From: Burkholderiales bacterium
Lineage (GTDB): Bacteria; Pseudomonadota; Gammaproteobacteria; Burkholderiales; Burkholderiaceae_C
Reading direction: 5' to 3'
Assembly (NCBI GenBank): GCA_016185015.1
Contig: JACPOI010000009.1
Coordinates: 1-64,000, forward strand
Length of the DNA: 64,000 nucleotides
Positions 12,796-21,396 of this stretch are shown one piece after another. Position 1 is the first letter of the stretch. Each line of letters opens with the position of its first letter. Below the pieces are notes generated by a model. It saw nothing but the letters and a program-made list of their open reading frames with translations, searched no databases and was not told where the DNA came from. The position numbers and the translations under genes were made by a program.

Positions 12796-13548
12796 TCAAC
12801 GGCCTTCGGTGAGTTCGCCAGTCCGGCTGTCCAGCGGAGCGACGAAGGAGTCGTGCTTCCAGGTGGTGGAGAGCTGGCTTTCGTAGGCGTCGTGGCTGTG
12901 CGGGTCGGTGGACATCAGGGCTTCCAGCCGAGCGAAGTCGCTGGCGGTCGGCTGGTTGTTGCGCTGACGGATCAGCGCCGCCTTGAGGTTGGCGCGCGTC
13001 TGGTTGAACTCGGTCTCGGTGCGCACGCGCTCCAGTTCCTCTTTCATCACGGCCTGTTCGCCGAGGAAGGCGGCGCGGATCGTGCTGACGCTGGGCAGGT
13101 GCTCGGGATCGACCACCCAGTAGCGCACGTTGCATTGGGAGAGCAGGGTGTGCTTGAGGGTCTGGTTGCTCAGCGACAGGCCCTGCGGACCCGGTACATC
13201 GACGCAGCCGACCACCTGACCATCGCTATTGCAGACGGTGAAGGTGCAATAGACGCCACCGAGGATCTGGAACCAGTGCTGGCCTTCTTCGCGGACCTGC
13301 GGCATGGTGAAGCGCGTGACCGGCAGCTTGATCATGACGTGATGGTCCTGGAAGGCGCGCAGCATCCAGCGCCAGACGAGCCGCTCCCGGCTGTTCACCA
13401 TGGCGCGCACGACCAGAGGCCATTTACGCGGGATACGACGTTTGGCCTGCTCCTGCTTTTTCAGGCGTGTGGCATAGGCGTACGCACCCAGTGCGCCGCT
13501 AGCAGCCATCAGTCCTGCGACTATCATCCACCCTGTGTACCCGTTCAT
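12796..13548 (-). CDS. Membrane-anchored protein of unknown function, DUF2726-like
   Basis: 250 residues. One N-terminal transmembrane helix (YTGWMIVAGLMAASGALGAYAY) is followed by a basic stretch, so the rest is probably cytoplasmic. The central part (about 55-160) has the feel of a DUF2726 / restriction-endonuclease-like fold: FQILGGVYCTFTVCNSDGQVVGCVDVPG, then KHTLLSQCNVRYWVVDPEHLPS. I do not see the full set of nuclease acidic residues. The C-terminal part is charged and helical. It faces the tmRNA terminator and shares no operon. Function is not assigned. Confidence 0.7.
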   Translation of the reverse strand: MNGYTGWMIVAGLMAASGALGAYAYATRLKKQEQAKRRIPRKWPLVVRAMVNSRERLVWRWMLRAFQDHHVMIKLPVTRFTMPQVREEGQHWFQILGGVYCTFTVCNSDGQVVGCVDVPGPQGLSLSNQTLKHTLLSQCNVRYWVVDPEHLPSVSTIRAAFLGEQAVMKEELERVRTETEFNQTRANLKAALIRQRNNQPTASDFARLEALMSTDPHSHDAYESQLSTTWKHDSFVAPLDSRTGELTEGR

Positions 13549-13748
13549 ATGCGTAGGTATCGTTGTTTGAGAAAAGTGTAAGGTCTACGGTCGCTATCCT
13601 GAACCGGATCAGCGAAGTTGGAGCAAGTTAGAGGGGCTTTGGGCTGCACTTTTGCACGGAATCCGGCCCTGATTCCAGAGTCAGCGTGCTGATTCGCTAC
13701 AGTTTTTGTATTCCACGGCCTTGCCAGCCGTGCCCTTGAGACCTTTTC

Positions 13749-14471
13749 ATGCAGTTGCAGGACATTCTTTACGCCCAGGGTTTTGGCACGCGCCGGGTTT
13801 GCGCCGGCCTGATCCAGCAGGGGCACGTGAGCGTTGATGGGGCCGTGTGCCTCGATGCCACGGCCCAGTTCGATGACGAAGGCCTGCACCTGCGCGTGCA
13901 GGGGCTGGAATGGGTCTGCCACCGGCAGGCCTGCATCATGCTGAACAAGCCAGCCGGCATCGAGTGCTCGCAAAAGCCTTCGGCCTGGCCCAGCGTCTAT
14001 ACCCTGCTGCCCGCGCCGCTGCGTCAGCGCCCCAACAAGAGCGCCGTGCAGGGCGTGCAGGCCATCGGCCGGCTGGACCAGGACACCACGGGTCTGCTGC
14101 TGCTGACCGACGATGGCCAGCTCATCCACCGCCTGGCCTCGCCGCGCCATGCGGTGCCCAAGGTCTACGAGGTGACGCTCAAGCACCCGGCGGGCGAGCG
14201 TGAACTGCAGCAGCTGCTGGCGGGCGTGGTGCTGGACGACGATCCCCGGCCGGTGCGCGCGGCGGCCTGTGAACTCACGGACCCGCAGCATCTGCGGCTG
14301 ACGCTGACGGGCGGCAAGTACCATCAGGTCAAGCGCATGGTCGCGGCCGTGGGCAACCGGGTCGAGGCCTTGCACCGTTCGCAGATTGGCGGCCTCACCT
14401 TGCCGGCGGATCTGGCGCCGGGCCAGTGGCGCTGGCTGGAAACGGCGGACCTGGCGCTGATCCAGCCCTGA
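13749..14471 (+). CDS. RsuA-family 16S rRNA pseudouridine synthase
   Basis: 240 residues. An N-terminal S4-like RNA-binding region (residues 1-55, YAQGFGTRRVCAGLIQQGHVSVDG) precedes the catalytic domain. The active-site motif is AIGRLDQDTTGLLLLTDDG, whose Asp attacks the uridine, and GGKYHQVKRMVAAVGNRVEALHR is the family's C-terminal motif. KPAGIECSQKP resembles RsuA, which makes pseudouridine 516 in 16S rRNA. RluB/E/F paralogues share these motifs, so the exact target is inferred. About 200 bp without a gene lie upstream. Confidence 0.9.
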   Translation: MQLQDILYAQGFGTRRVCAGLIQQGHVSVDGAVCLDATAQFDDEGLHLRVQGLEWVCHRQACIMLNKPAGIECSQKPSAWPSVYTLLPAPLRQRPNKSAVQGVQAIGRLDQDTTGLLLLTDDGQLIHRLASPRHAVPKVYEVTLKHPAGERELQQLLAGVVLDDDPRPVRAAACELTDPQHLRLTLTGGKYHQVKRMVAAVGNRVEALHRSQIGGLTLPADLAPGQWRWLETADLALIQP

Positions 14472-14569
14472 GGCCGGTCTGGCGCGGGGACTTGATGTGC
14501 CTCAAACCCTGGCCACTGGCGGGCGGATCGTGGCCGCTACACTTGCTGCTCCATAGCCGCGAGTGTTCC

Positions 14570-15553
14570 ATGCCGAAGTTTTTCCCCCGTGTCCTCGTTC
14601 TCTGGCTGGCCCTGACGGCCGGCTGGGCCTTGGCGCAGCCGCAGCCGGCACCCATTTTTGTGCTCAACTCCAAGGACGCCGATGTCAGCGTGATCGACCC
14701 GGCGAGCTGGAAGGTCATCAAGCGCTTTGCCACCGGCAAGGAACCGCACCACCTCTATCTGACGCCCGACGAGAAGTCGCTGATCATTGCCAATGCCTTC
14801 AGCGACTCGCTGACCTTTGTCGATCCGCGGACGGCCGAGGTGCAGCGAACCGTGCGCGGCATCCTCGACCCCTACCAGCTGCGTTTCTCTCCCGACATGC
14901 AATGGTTCGTGACGGCGGCCAACCGGCTCAACCACGTTGACATTTACCGCTGGGATGGTCGTGACCTGACGCTGGCCAAACGCATCCCAACGGGCAAGAC
15001 GCCCAGCCACATCTGGATCGACAGCAAGAGCACCACGGCGTACGTGACCATGCAGGACAGCGATGAACTGGTGGCCATCGACCTGCCGCAACAGGTGCTC
15101 AAGTGGCGCATCAAGACCGGCCCCTTGCCGGCCGACGTGTTCGGTACGCCGGATGACCGCTTCCTGCTGGTGGGCCTGACGGGGGGCGAGGGCGTGGAGG
15201 TCTACGACCTGGCCATGCCGGTGCCGGCCGCCGTGCAGTTGATCCCGACCGGCAAGGGGGCGCACGCCTTTCGCGCCGTGGGCGACCGGCGCCACGTGCT
15301 GGTGAGCAACCGCGTGGCCAACACCATCAGCAAGATCGACTACAAGACCATGACCGTGGTCGACGAGTACCCCGGCCCGAGCGGGCCCGATTGCATGGAC
15401 CTGACGGCCGATGGCAAGTACATCCTGCTGGCTTCGCGCTGGGCCGGCAAGCTCAGCGTCATCGACACCGGCACGCGCCAGGTGGTGCGCCAGATCCGGG
15501 TCGGCAAATCGCCCCACGGGGTCTGGACGTTGGACCATGCGCCGCGCCAGTAG
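14570..15553 (+). CDS. Secreted YncE-like beta-propeller protein
   Basis: 327 residues with a signal peptide (FFPRVLVLWLALTAGWALAQ). Seven or so YVTN-type repeats are visible, with motifs such as FVLNSKDADVSVIDPASWKV, LTPDEKSLIIANAFSDSLTFVD and LVSNRVANTISKIDYKTMTV. Such propellers are periplasmic or surface proteins; some bind DNA or substrates, and no catalytic residues are obvious. It overlaps the following polysaccharide deacetylase by 17 bp, suggesting a shared role at the envelope. The start was chosen at the ATG opening the signal peptide. Confidence 0.85.
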   Translation: MPKFFPRVLVLWLALTAGWALAQPQPAPIFVLNSKDADVSVIDPASWKVIKRFATGKEPHHLYLTPDEKSLIIANAFSDSLTFVDPRTAEVQRTVRGILDPYQLRFSPDMQWFVTAANRLNHVDIYRWDGRDLTLAKRIPTGKTPSHIWIDSKSTTAYVTMQDSDELVAIDLPQQVLKWRIKTGPLPADVFGTPDDRFLLVGLTGGEGVEVYDLAMPVPAAVQLIPTGKGAHAFRAVGDRRHVLVSNRVANTISKIDYKTMTVVDEYPGPSGPDCMDLTADGKYILLASRWAGKLSVIDTGTRQVVRQIRVGKSPHGVWTLDHAPRQ

Positions 15554-16358
15554 CCGCATCGTTTTCCTTGCGCTCGCACTGCTGGCGCTGACGGCCTCGG
15601 CCAAGGGCCCTGCGACCGAGGGTTGCAGCAAACCGGTCTACCTGACCTTCGACACCGGGCACATGGGCGTGGCCGACCGGATCGCCGAGGTGCTGCAACG
15701 CCAGCAGGTGCGTGTCACCTTCTTCGCCGCCGATGAGCGCACCCAGGCGGGCGATGGCAGTCTGGGCACGCACTGGGCGGCCTGGTGGCGCGCCCGCGCG
15801 GGCGAGGGGCATGAATTCGCCTCCCACACGCTGGACCATGTCTACTGGCGCGCCGATGTGCCCCATGCGGGCGGGGCGCCGCGCTTTCGCGTGCGGCCTT
15901 CGGCCGGGGCACAGCAGGGGCGTGACATGGTCTGGGATGCGTCGTCCTACTGTGCGCAGCTTGATGCTGCCTCGGCCCGCCTGCAGCAGCACACGGGCCA
16001 GGCGCCGTTGCCCTTGTTCCGCGCCCCCGGCGGCAAGACCTCGCCGGCGCTGCTGGCGGCCGCAAGCCAGTGCGGCTACCGGCACGTGGGCTGGGCGCCT
16101 GCCGGCTTCCTGGGGGATGAGCTGCCCAGCGACAAATACCCCAACGACATGTTGCTCAAGAAGGCGCTGCGAGACATCCGCCCCGGCGACGTGATGGTGG
16201 CGCACCTGGGCATCTGGTCGCGCCAGGACCCCTGGGCCCCGGCAGTGCTGGAGCCGCTGATCACCGGGCTCAAGCAGCAGGGTTATTGTTTCCGTACCCT
16301 GCGCGAGCATCCGGACTATCAGGGCTGGATCGCAAAGCGCGAAGCCCGTGGGAAGTGA
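15537..16358 (+). CDS. Exported polysaccharide deacetylase (NodB fold)
   Basis: 273 residues with an N-terminal signal or anchor (RIVFLALALLALTASAKG). NodB motifs: MT1 VYLTFDTGHMG (catalytic Asp), MT2 FASHTLDHVYW (metal-binding H..(S)H..H type), MT3 LFRAPGGKTSPALL, and a late catalytic-His motif in VMVAHLGIWSRQDP. These carbohydrate esterases (CE4) remove N- or O-acetyl groups from peptidoglycan or other glycans. MT1 has DTGHM rather than the usual DDGP, so metal coordination may differ slightly. Start lies inside the 3' end of the propeller gene. Confidence 0.87.
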   Translation: MRRASSRIVFLALALLALTASAKGPATEGCSKPVYLTFDTGHMGVADRIAEVLQRQQVRVTFFAADERTQAGDGSLGTHWAAWWRARAGEGHEFASHTLDHVYWRADVPHAGGAPRFRVRPSAGAQQGRDMVWDASSYCAQLDAASARLQQHTGQAPLPLFRAPGGKTSPALLAAASQCGYRHVGWAPAGFLGDELPSDKYPNDMLLKKALRDIRPGDVMVAHLGIWSRQDPWAPAVLEPLITGLKQQGYCFRTLREHPDYQGWIAKREARGK

Positions 16359-16365
16359 TGGAGTC

Positions 16366-17418
16366 ATGGAGCATCTGGTGAACGCCTTTGACGCCTTGCA
16401 GCAGTGGCTCTTCGAGTTGCTGGTGCAACCCGTGGCGTTTGCCATCGGCCTGGGCAACCGGCTGGAAGACGCCTACAGCGGCACAGGCTGGCTGCTGGTC
16501 GGGCTGCTGCAACTGGTGGTCATGCTGGTGGTCATGGCGCCGCTGCAGCGCTGGCGTCCGGTCGAGCCGGTGGCCGATCGGGCGGCCATCCGCACCGACG
16601 TGCTCTATACCCTGATCCATCGCCTGGGCCTGTTCCGGTTGGTGCTCTTCTTCACGCTCACGCCGCTGATGGACGACTTCTTCGGCATGCTGCGCGCGGC
16701 CGGCCTGCCGACCTTCCACCTGGACGACCTGTGGCCCGGTGTGACCGATCTGCCGCTGGTCAGCCTGCTGATCTACCTGGTCGTGATGGATTTCTTCGAC
16801 TACTGGCTGCATCGCGGCCAGCACCACTTCGAATGGTGGTGGCGCCTGCATGCGCTGCATCACTCGCAGCGCCAGATGACGATGTGGAGCGACAACCGCA
16901 ACCACCTGCTCGACGACCTGCTCCGCGACGTGCTGTTGGTCACGCTGGCACAGCTCATCGGCGTGGCGCCGGGGCAGTTCGTGGCCATCGTCGCTTTTAC
17001 CCAGCTCAGTGAAAGCTTCCAGCACGCCAATCTTCGCCTGTCTTTCGGGCGCTGGGGCGAGCGGCTGTGGATCAGCCCACGCTTTCACCGGGTGCACCAT
17101 AGCATTGGCATCGGTCACGAATCGCCCATCAAGCCGGGCAAGGAGGCCTTGAGCGCCGCCGGGCCGTCCCAAGGCGCGAGGGCCCCCTTGGGGGGCAGCG
17201 AGGACACGTCAGTGCCGAGCGTGGGGGCTGTCAAACTCGGAGGGCACAACTTTGGCGTGCTGCTGCCCTGGTGGGACATGCTGTTCGGCACGGCCAACTT
17301 CGAGCTTCGATACGACCCGACCGGCATCCGCGACCAGGTGGAGCAGAGACGCGACTACGGGCGCGGCTTCTGGTCCCAGCAATGGCTGGGCCTCAAGCGA
17401 CTGGTGGGGCGGGCCTGA
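16366..17418 (+). CDS. Sterol desaturase / fatty-acid hydroxylase family membrane protein
   Basis: 350 residues with several membrane helices (for example LLVGLLQLVVMLVVMAPL). The di-iron histidine boxes are present: HRGQHHFEWWWRLHALHHSQRQM and RFHRVHHSIGIGHESPIK, with HNFGVLLPWWDMLFGT near the end. Family members hydroxylate or desaturate lipids using O2. Between HESPIKP and GGHNFG there is a Gly/Ala/Ser-rich insert of about 36 residues encoded by a REP-like DNA element (17134-17246); other members join these motifs almost directly. The frame is preserved through it. ATG 16366 was preferred to an upstream in-frame GTG overlapping the deacetylase. Confidence 0.88.
   Translation: MEHLVNAFDALQQWLFELLVQPVAFAIGLGNRLEDAYSGTGWLLVGLLQLVVMLVVMAPLQRWRPVEPVADRAAIRTDVLYTLIHRLGLFRLVLFFTLTPLMDDFFGMLRAAGLPTFHLDDLWPGVTDLPLVSLLIYLVVMDFFDYWLHRGQHHFEWWWRLHALHHSQRQMTMWSDNRNHLLDDLLRDVLLVTLAQLIGVAPGQFVAIVAFTQLSESFQHANLRLSFGRWGERLWISPRFHRVHHSIGIGHESPIKPGKEALSAAGPSQGARAPLGGSEDTSVPSVGAVKLGGHNFGVLLPWWDMLFGTANFELRYDPTGIRDQVEQRRDYGRGFWSQQWLGLKRLVGRA
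17134..17246. repeat. REP-like sequence inserted inside a coding region
   Basis: Contains the palindromic core ggcccccttgggggg followed by cagcgaggac and gagcgtgggggctgt, a layout I associate with dispersed intergenic REP-type repeats of Comamonadaceae. Here it is in frame within the sterol-desaturase-like gene and adds about 36 low-complexity residues. Confidence 0.6.
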
Positions 17419-17455
17419 AACAGGTTTGAAACATGTGCCAAGGTATGCTTGGAGC

Positions 17456-18289
17456 ATGACACTTTTCCTGGACTCCTTCTGGCGTGCGCTGGCCTATTGC
17501 CTGCAGCCGCGCGTGATTGCCTTGTCCTTCCTGCCCCTGGTGCTGCTTGCCGCCTTGAGCGTGGGGCTGTTCTGGCTGTTCTGGGACCCGGCCGTGCTGG
17601 GCCTGCAGACCTGGCTGGCCGACTGGGCACTGATGGAAAGCCTGTTTCGCTGGCTCGACAGCATGGCCATGGGGCATCTGCGCATGGTGCTCCCCCCCCT
17701 GTTGCTTATCTCGCTGGTCCTGCCGCTGATGATCGTGCTGTCCCTGCTGGCGGTGGCCTGGCTGGCGACGCCAGCCCTCGTCAAGTTGGTGGCCGAGCGC
17801 CGTTTCAGCGCGCTGGCACAACGGCGCGGAGGCAGCTTTGCGGGCAGTCTGCTGCAAGGTCTGGGCTCGGCGCTGCTGGCTTTGCTGGCGCTGGTCCTGA
17901 CCCTGCCGCTGTGGCTGATCCCCCCGCTGGTGATCGTTGTGCCGCCCCTGATCTGGGGCTGGCTGACCTCGCGCGTGATGGTCTACGACGTGCTGGCCCT
18001 GCACGCCAGCGAGCCGGAGCGCGAGGAGTTGATGCGCCGTCACCGCTACTGGCTGCTGGCCATCGGCGTGATCAGCGGCTATATGGGCGCGGCGCCCGGC
18101 CTGATCTGGGCGGTTGGCGCCATGGCCGTCGTCCTGGCGCCGCTGCTGGTGCCCTTGGCGATCTGGATCTATACCTTCGTGTTCATCTTTGCGGCGCTCT
18201 GGTTCAGTCACTACAGCCTGGCGGCACTCGCCGCGCTGCGCGCCGCCCCTCTGCCGGACGCCGGCGCCACGGACCCTACCCATGCCTGA
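17456..18289 (+). CDS. EI24-domain integral membrane protein
   Basis: 277 residues with about six hydrophobic helices. The EI24/CysZ-like pattern is seen in FWRALAYCLQPRVIALSFLPL at the N-terminus and in PPLIWGWLTSRVMVYDVLALHASEPERE, followed by LMRRHRYWLLAIG. CysZ proteins carry sulfate, but this branch is annotated only as EI24 and its substrate is unknown. It overlaps the following molybdopterin-binding gene by 8 bp, so the two are translated together. Confidence 0.85.
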   Translation: MTLFLDSFWRALAYCLQPRVIALSFLPLVLLAALSVGLFWLFWDPAVLGLQTWLADWALMESLFRWLDSMAMGHLRMVLPPLLLISLVLPLMIVLSLLAVAWLATPALVKLVAERRFSALAQRRGGSFAGSLLQGLGSALLALLALVLTLPLWLIPPLVIVVPPLIWGWLTSRVMVYDVLALHASEPEREELMRRHRYWLLAIGVISGYMGAAPGLIWAVGAMAVVLAPLLVPLAIWIYTFVFIFAALWFSHYSLAALAALRAAPLPDAGATDPTHA

Positions 18290-19115
18290 CACCACCGTTT
18301 CCTTCGGCCTGATCATCATCGGCGACGAAATCCTGTCGGGCAAACGCGCCGACAAGCATTTGCCCAAGGTCATCGAACTGCTGCAGGCACGCGGCCTGCC
18401 GCTCGCACATGCCGACTACGTGGGCGACGACCCGCAGCGCATCACGGCCACGCTGGCGCGTGCCTTCGCCTCGGGCGAGGTGGTGTTCTCCTGTGGCGGT
18501 ATCGGTGCCACGCCGGATGACCACACGCGACTGTGCGCGGCGCGCGCCCTGGATGTGGAGCTCGCGCTGCATCCCCAGGCCGACCTGCTGATCCGCGAGC
18601 GCATGCAGGACGTGGCGCGCGAACAGGGCGTGCCCTATGTGCCGGACCGTGCGGACAACGTGCACCGGCTCAATATGGGGGTCTTTCCTGTAGGGGCGCA
18701 GATCATTCCCAATCCCTACAACAAGATCCCGGGCTTCAGCTGTGCATCTCCTGGCGGCCGGGGCGCCGTGCATTTCGTGCCGGGCTTTCCCGTGATGGCC
18801 TGGCCGATGATCGAATGGGTGCTGGACACCCATTACGCGGGGCAGTTCCGCCGCAATGCCTGGTGTGAGCAGTCCGTCATCGTCTACGGCGCCATGGAGG
18901 CCACGTTGACGCCGCTGATGGAGGCCATCGAGGCGCGGCATGCCGGCGTCAAGGTCTTCAGCCTGCCCAGCGTCGATCATCCTCAGCATGGCCGGCACAT
19001 TGAACTCGGGGTCAAGGGCGGTCCCGATCTGATCCCGCCGGCTTATGCGGCGCTGCTTCATGGCCTGAGCCAGTTGGGCGCCAAGCTCGGCCCCGAATTG
19101 GTGCGTAAAAATTGA
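18282..19115 (+). CDS. MoaB/CinA-type molybdopterin-binding-domain protein
   Basis: 277 residues. The N-terminal 180 residues form a MoCF-biosynthesis fold: GLIIIGDEILSGKRADKHLP, EVVFSCGGIGATPDDHT and GFPVMAWPMIEWVLDTHY. Similar stand-alone proteins occur as competence/damage-inducible CinA N-domains; no amidohydrolase (PncC) domain follows here. The biochemical role is uncertain; pterin or nucleotide binding is the family inference. It is last in the run with the EI24 gene, and a large inverted repeat lies 5 bp after its stop. Confidence 0.85.
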   Translation: MPDTTVSFGLIIIGDEILSGKRADKHLPKVIELLQARGLPLAHADYVGDDPQRITATLARAFASGEVVFSCGGIGATPDDHTRLCAARALDVELALHPQADLLIRERMQDVAREQGVPYVPDRADNVHRLNMGVFPVGAQIIPNPYNKIPGFSCASPGGRGAVHFVPGFPVMAWPMIEWVLDTHYAGQFRRNAWCEQSVIVYGAMEATLTPLMEAIEARHAGVKVFSLPSVDHPQHGRHIELGVKGGPDLIPPAYAALLHGLSQLGAKLGPELVRKN

Positions 19116-19119
19116 TTTA

Positions 19120-19152
19120 CCAATTTGGTGCATTTTTATTGCACCAAATTGG
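19120..19152. promoter_or_regulatory. Perfect 13-bp inverted repeat upstream of glnA
   Basis: ccaatttggtgca and tgcaccaaattgg are separated by tttttat; an outer ttgat/atcaa pair extends the symmetry. The half-sites tggtgca/tgcacca match NtrC half-sites, and the distance (about 110-140 bp from the sigma-54 promoter) is right for an enhancer. The half-site order is, however, reversed relative to the classical NtrC dyad, so it could instead be a hairpin ending the upstream gene. Confidence 0.45.
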
Positions 19153-19257
19153 ATCAATTTGGCAAAAAGTTTCTGCCTTGGTGTGCATCCGATCGCTGGA
19201 AGGCACTGAAACTCAAGGCAAAATACCGACTTTGACGCAAGCCGGCGCAAGCTGGAT

Positions 19258-19273
19258 TGGCACAGAACCTGCA
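19258..19273 (+). promoter_or_regulatory. Sigma-54 promoter of glnA
   Basis: tggcacagaacctgca has the -24 GG and -12 GC spaced by exactly 10 bases, matching TGGCAC-N5-TTGC closely. It lies 50 bp before the glnA start. Nitrogen control through the NtrB/NtrC pair encoded just downstream is the natural inference. Confidence 0.8.
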
Positions 19274-19322
19274 TTCATGTGTCTGCGTAACTTTTAACAA
19301 CCCTTCCTACCAGGAGTACCAG

Positions 19323-20738
19323 ATGGCCAAGACCGTCGCAGACGTGATGAAGATGGTGAAGGAAAACGAGGTCAAGTTCGTTGACTTCCGCTTCACCGAC
19401 ACCCGTGGCAAGGAACAGCACGTGACCGTGCCGGTTTCCCACTTCGATGAAGACAAGTTCAGCTCGGGCCACGCCTTCGACGGTTCGTCCATCGCCGGCT
19501 GGAAGGGTATCGAGGCTTCGGACATGCAGCTCATGCCCGACCCGAACACCGCCAACATCGACCCCTTCTTCGAAGAAACCACCCTGTTCCTGCAGTGTGA
19601 CGTGGTCGAGCCCAGCGACGGCAAGTCCTATGACCGTGACCCGCGCTCCATCGCCAAGCGCGCCGAGGCCTACCTGAAGGCTTCCGGCATCGGCGACACC
19701 GCCTACTTCGGTCCCGAGCCCGAATTCTTCATCTTCGACGGCGTGCGCTGGTCCAACGAACCCGGCAATGTGATGTTCGCCATCGACGAGTACGAAGCTC
19801 CTTGGAACAGCGGCAAGCAGCTCGAAGGTGGCAACCGCGGCCACCGTCCCACCACCAAGGGCGGTTATTTCCCGGTGCCCCCGGTCGACAGCACGCAGGA
19901 CATGCGCGCCGAGATGTCCCTGATCCTCGAATCCCTGGGCATCCCGGTCGAAGTGTTCCACCACGAGGTGGCCGGCGCCGGCCAGAACGAGATCGGTACC
20001 AAGTTCAGCACCCTGGTGCAGCGCGCCGACTGGACCCAGGTCCTGAAGTACGTGGTCTGGAACGTGGCCAACGCCTACGGCAAGACCGCCACCTTCATGC
20101 CCAAGCCCTACGCTGGTGACAACGGTTCCGGCATGCACGTGCACCAGTCCATCTGGAAGGACGGCAAGAACCTGTTCGCCGGCGACGGCTACGCCGGCCT
20201 GAGCGATTTCGCCCTGTACTACATCGGCGGCATCATCAAGCACGCCCGTGCCCTGAACGCCATCACCAACCCCGGCACCAACAGCTACAAGCGCCTGGTG
20301 CCCGGTTTCGAAGCCCCGGTGAAGCTGGCCTACAGCTCGCGCAACCGTTCCGCTTCCATCCGCATCCCCTTCGTGGCCAACCCCAAGGGTCGCCGCATCG
20401 AGGCGCGTTTCCCCGATCCGTCCGCCAACCCCTATCTGTGCTTCTCGGCCCTGATGATGGCCGGTCTGGACGGCGTGGAAAACAAGATCCATCCGGGCGA
20501 AGCCGCCACCAAGGACCTGTACCACCTGCCCCCGGAAGAGGACAAGCTGGTGCCGACCGTCTGCCACAGCCTGGACCAGGCCCTGGACTATTTGGACAAG
20601 GACCGCTCCTTCCTGACCAAGGGCGGCGTGTTCACCGACTCCATGCTGGATGCCTACATCGAGCTGAAGATGGGCGAAGTCACGCGCTTCCGCATGGCGC
20701 CGCACCCGGTCGAGTACGACATGTACTACTCCCTGTAA
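19323..20738 (+). CDS. glnA: Glutamine synthetase type I (GlnA)
   Basis: 471 residues, the standard GSI-beta length. Makes glutamine from glutamate, ammonia and ATP; dodecamer in the cytoplasm. Motifs: [34 protein letters not shown], the metal/glutamate region [14 protein letters not shown], the ATP region [19 protein letters not shown], and the adenylylation-tyrosine segment [12 protein letters not shown] (Tyr equivalent to 397), so activity is probably controlled by GlnE. A good ribosome site (ccaggag) precedes the ATG. It stands under a sigma-54 promoter and is closed by a terminator, with glnL and glnG further down. Confidence 0.98.
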   Translation: MAKTVADVMKMVKENEVKFVDFRFTDTRGKEQHVTVPVSHFDEDKFSSGHAFDGSSIAGWKGIEASDMQLMPDPNTANIDPFFEETTLFLQCDVVEPSDGKSYDRDPRSIAKRAEAYLKASGIGDTAYFGPEPEFFIFDGVRWSNEPGNVMFAIDEYEAPWNSGKQLEGGNRGHRPTTKGGYFPVPPVDSTQDMRAEMSLILESLGIPVEVFHHEVAGAGQNEIGTKFSTLVQRADWTQVLKYVVWNVANAYGKTATFMPKPYAGDNGSGMHVHQSIWKDGKNLFAGDGYAGLSDFALYYIGGIIKHARALNAITNPGTNSYKRLVPGFEAPVKLAYSSRNRSASIRIPFVANPKGRRIEARFPDPSANPYLCFSALMMAGLDGVENKIHPGEAATKDLYHLPPEEDKLVPTVCHSLDQALDYLDKDRSFLTKGGVFTDSMLDAYIELKMGEVTRFRMAPHPVEYDMYYSL

Positions 20739-20777
20739 AGGGGCGCCCGCAGGCTGTGATTCGTTACAGCTTGTCGC

Positions 20778-20807
20778 AAAAAAAGGACGGCTTCGGCCGT
20801 CCTTTTT
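20778..20807 (+). terminator. Rho-independent terminator after glnA
   Basis: Stem aaaggacggc/gccgtccttt with loop ttcg, flanked by A and T runs, 40 bp past the glnA stop. Confidence 0.93.
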
Positions 20808-20896
20808 GTTTTCCGTGAACTTTCGGGGTTTGATTTTTGGTACGAATAGTTGATACTCTCAGACCGCCCCTGCATTTTCGATGCGCGGAGAACCCT

Positions 20897-21391
20897 ATGA
20901 AGAAGCCTTTACTGATGTCGTTAGCAGCTACGCTTTTCGTAGCAGGCCTGACCGTGGCCGATCTGGCCCAGGCCCAGGGCCGCATCTACCGTTGCGGCAA
21001 TGAGTACACCAATACCGTGCAACCCGGCCAGAAGGGCTGCAAGCTGCTCGAAGGCGGCAACGTGACCGTGGTGCAACGCCCGCGCGCGACGGAGTCGGTC
21101 CGCCTGGCTTCGGCCGGGCAGGCTGGTACTCGGGTGGATGGCGAGCAGCAGCGCCAGCGCGACGTTGGCGCCCGCCAGATCCTCGAGGCCGAACTGCGCA
21201 AGGCCGAAGCTCGCCAGACTGAACTGCTCCAGGAATACAACAACGGCGAGCCCGAAAAAATGGGCCCCGAATTCCGCAACCACCAGAAGTACCTGGACCG
21301 CGTGAGCGAGCTCAAGGCCAGCATCGAGCGCAATGAAAATGACCAGGCCGGCCTGCGCCGCGAACTCGATCGCCTTCCTGAGTCAAAATAG
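20897..21391 (+). CDS. Periplasmic hypothetical protein, DUF4124-like
   Basis: 164 residues. Signal peptide (PLLMSLAATLFVAGLTVADLAQAQ) is followed by a short cysteine pair domain, GRIYRCGNEYTNTVQPGQKGCKLLEGG, typical of DUF4124-like proteins. The second half (about 85-160) is charged and strongly helical, probably a coiled coil (ARQILEAELRKAEARQTELL). It is the first gene after the glnA terminator and lies 5 bp before glnL, so it may be co-transcribed with the nitrogen sensor kinase; its function is unknown. Confidence 0.75.
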   Translation: MKKPLLMSLAATLFVAGLTVADLAQAQGRIYRCGNEYTNTVQPGQKGCKLLEGGNVTVVQRPRATESVRLASAGQAGTRVDGEQQRQRDVGARQILEAELRKAEARQTELLQEYNNGEPEKMGPEFRNHQKYLDRVSELKASIERNENDQAGLRRELDRLPESK

Positions 21392-21396
21392 GCGGC

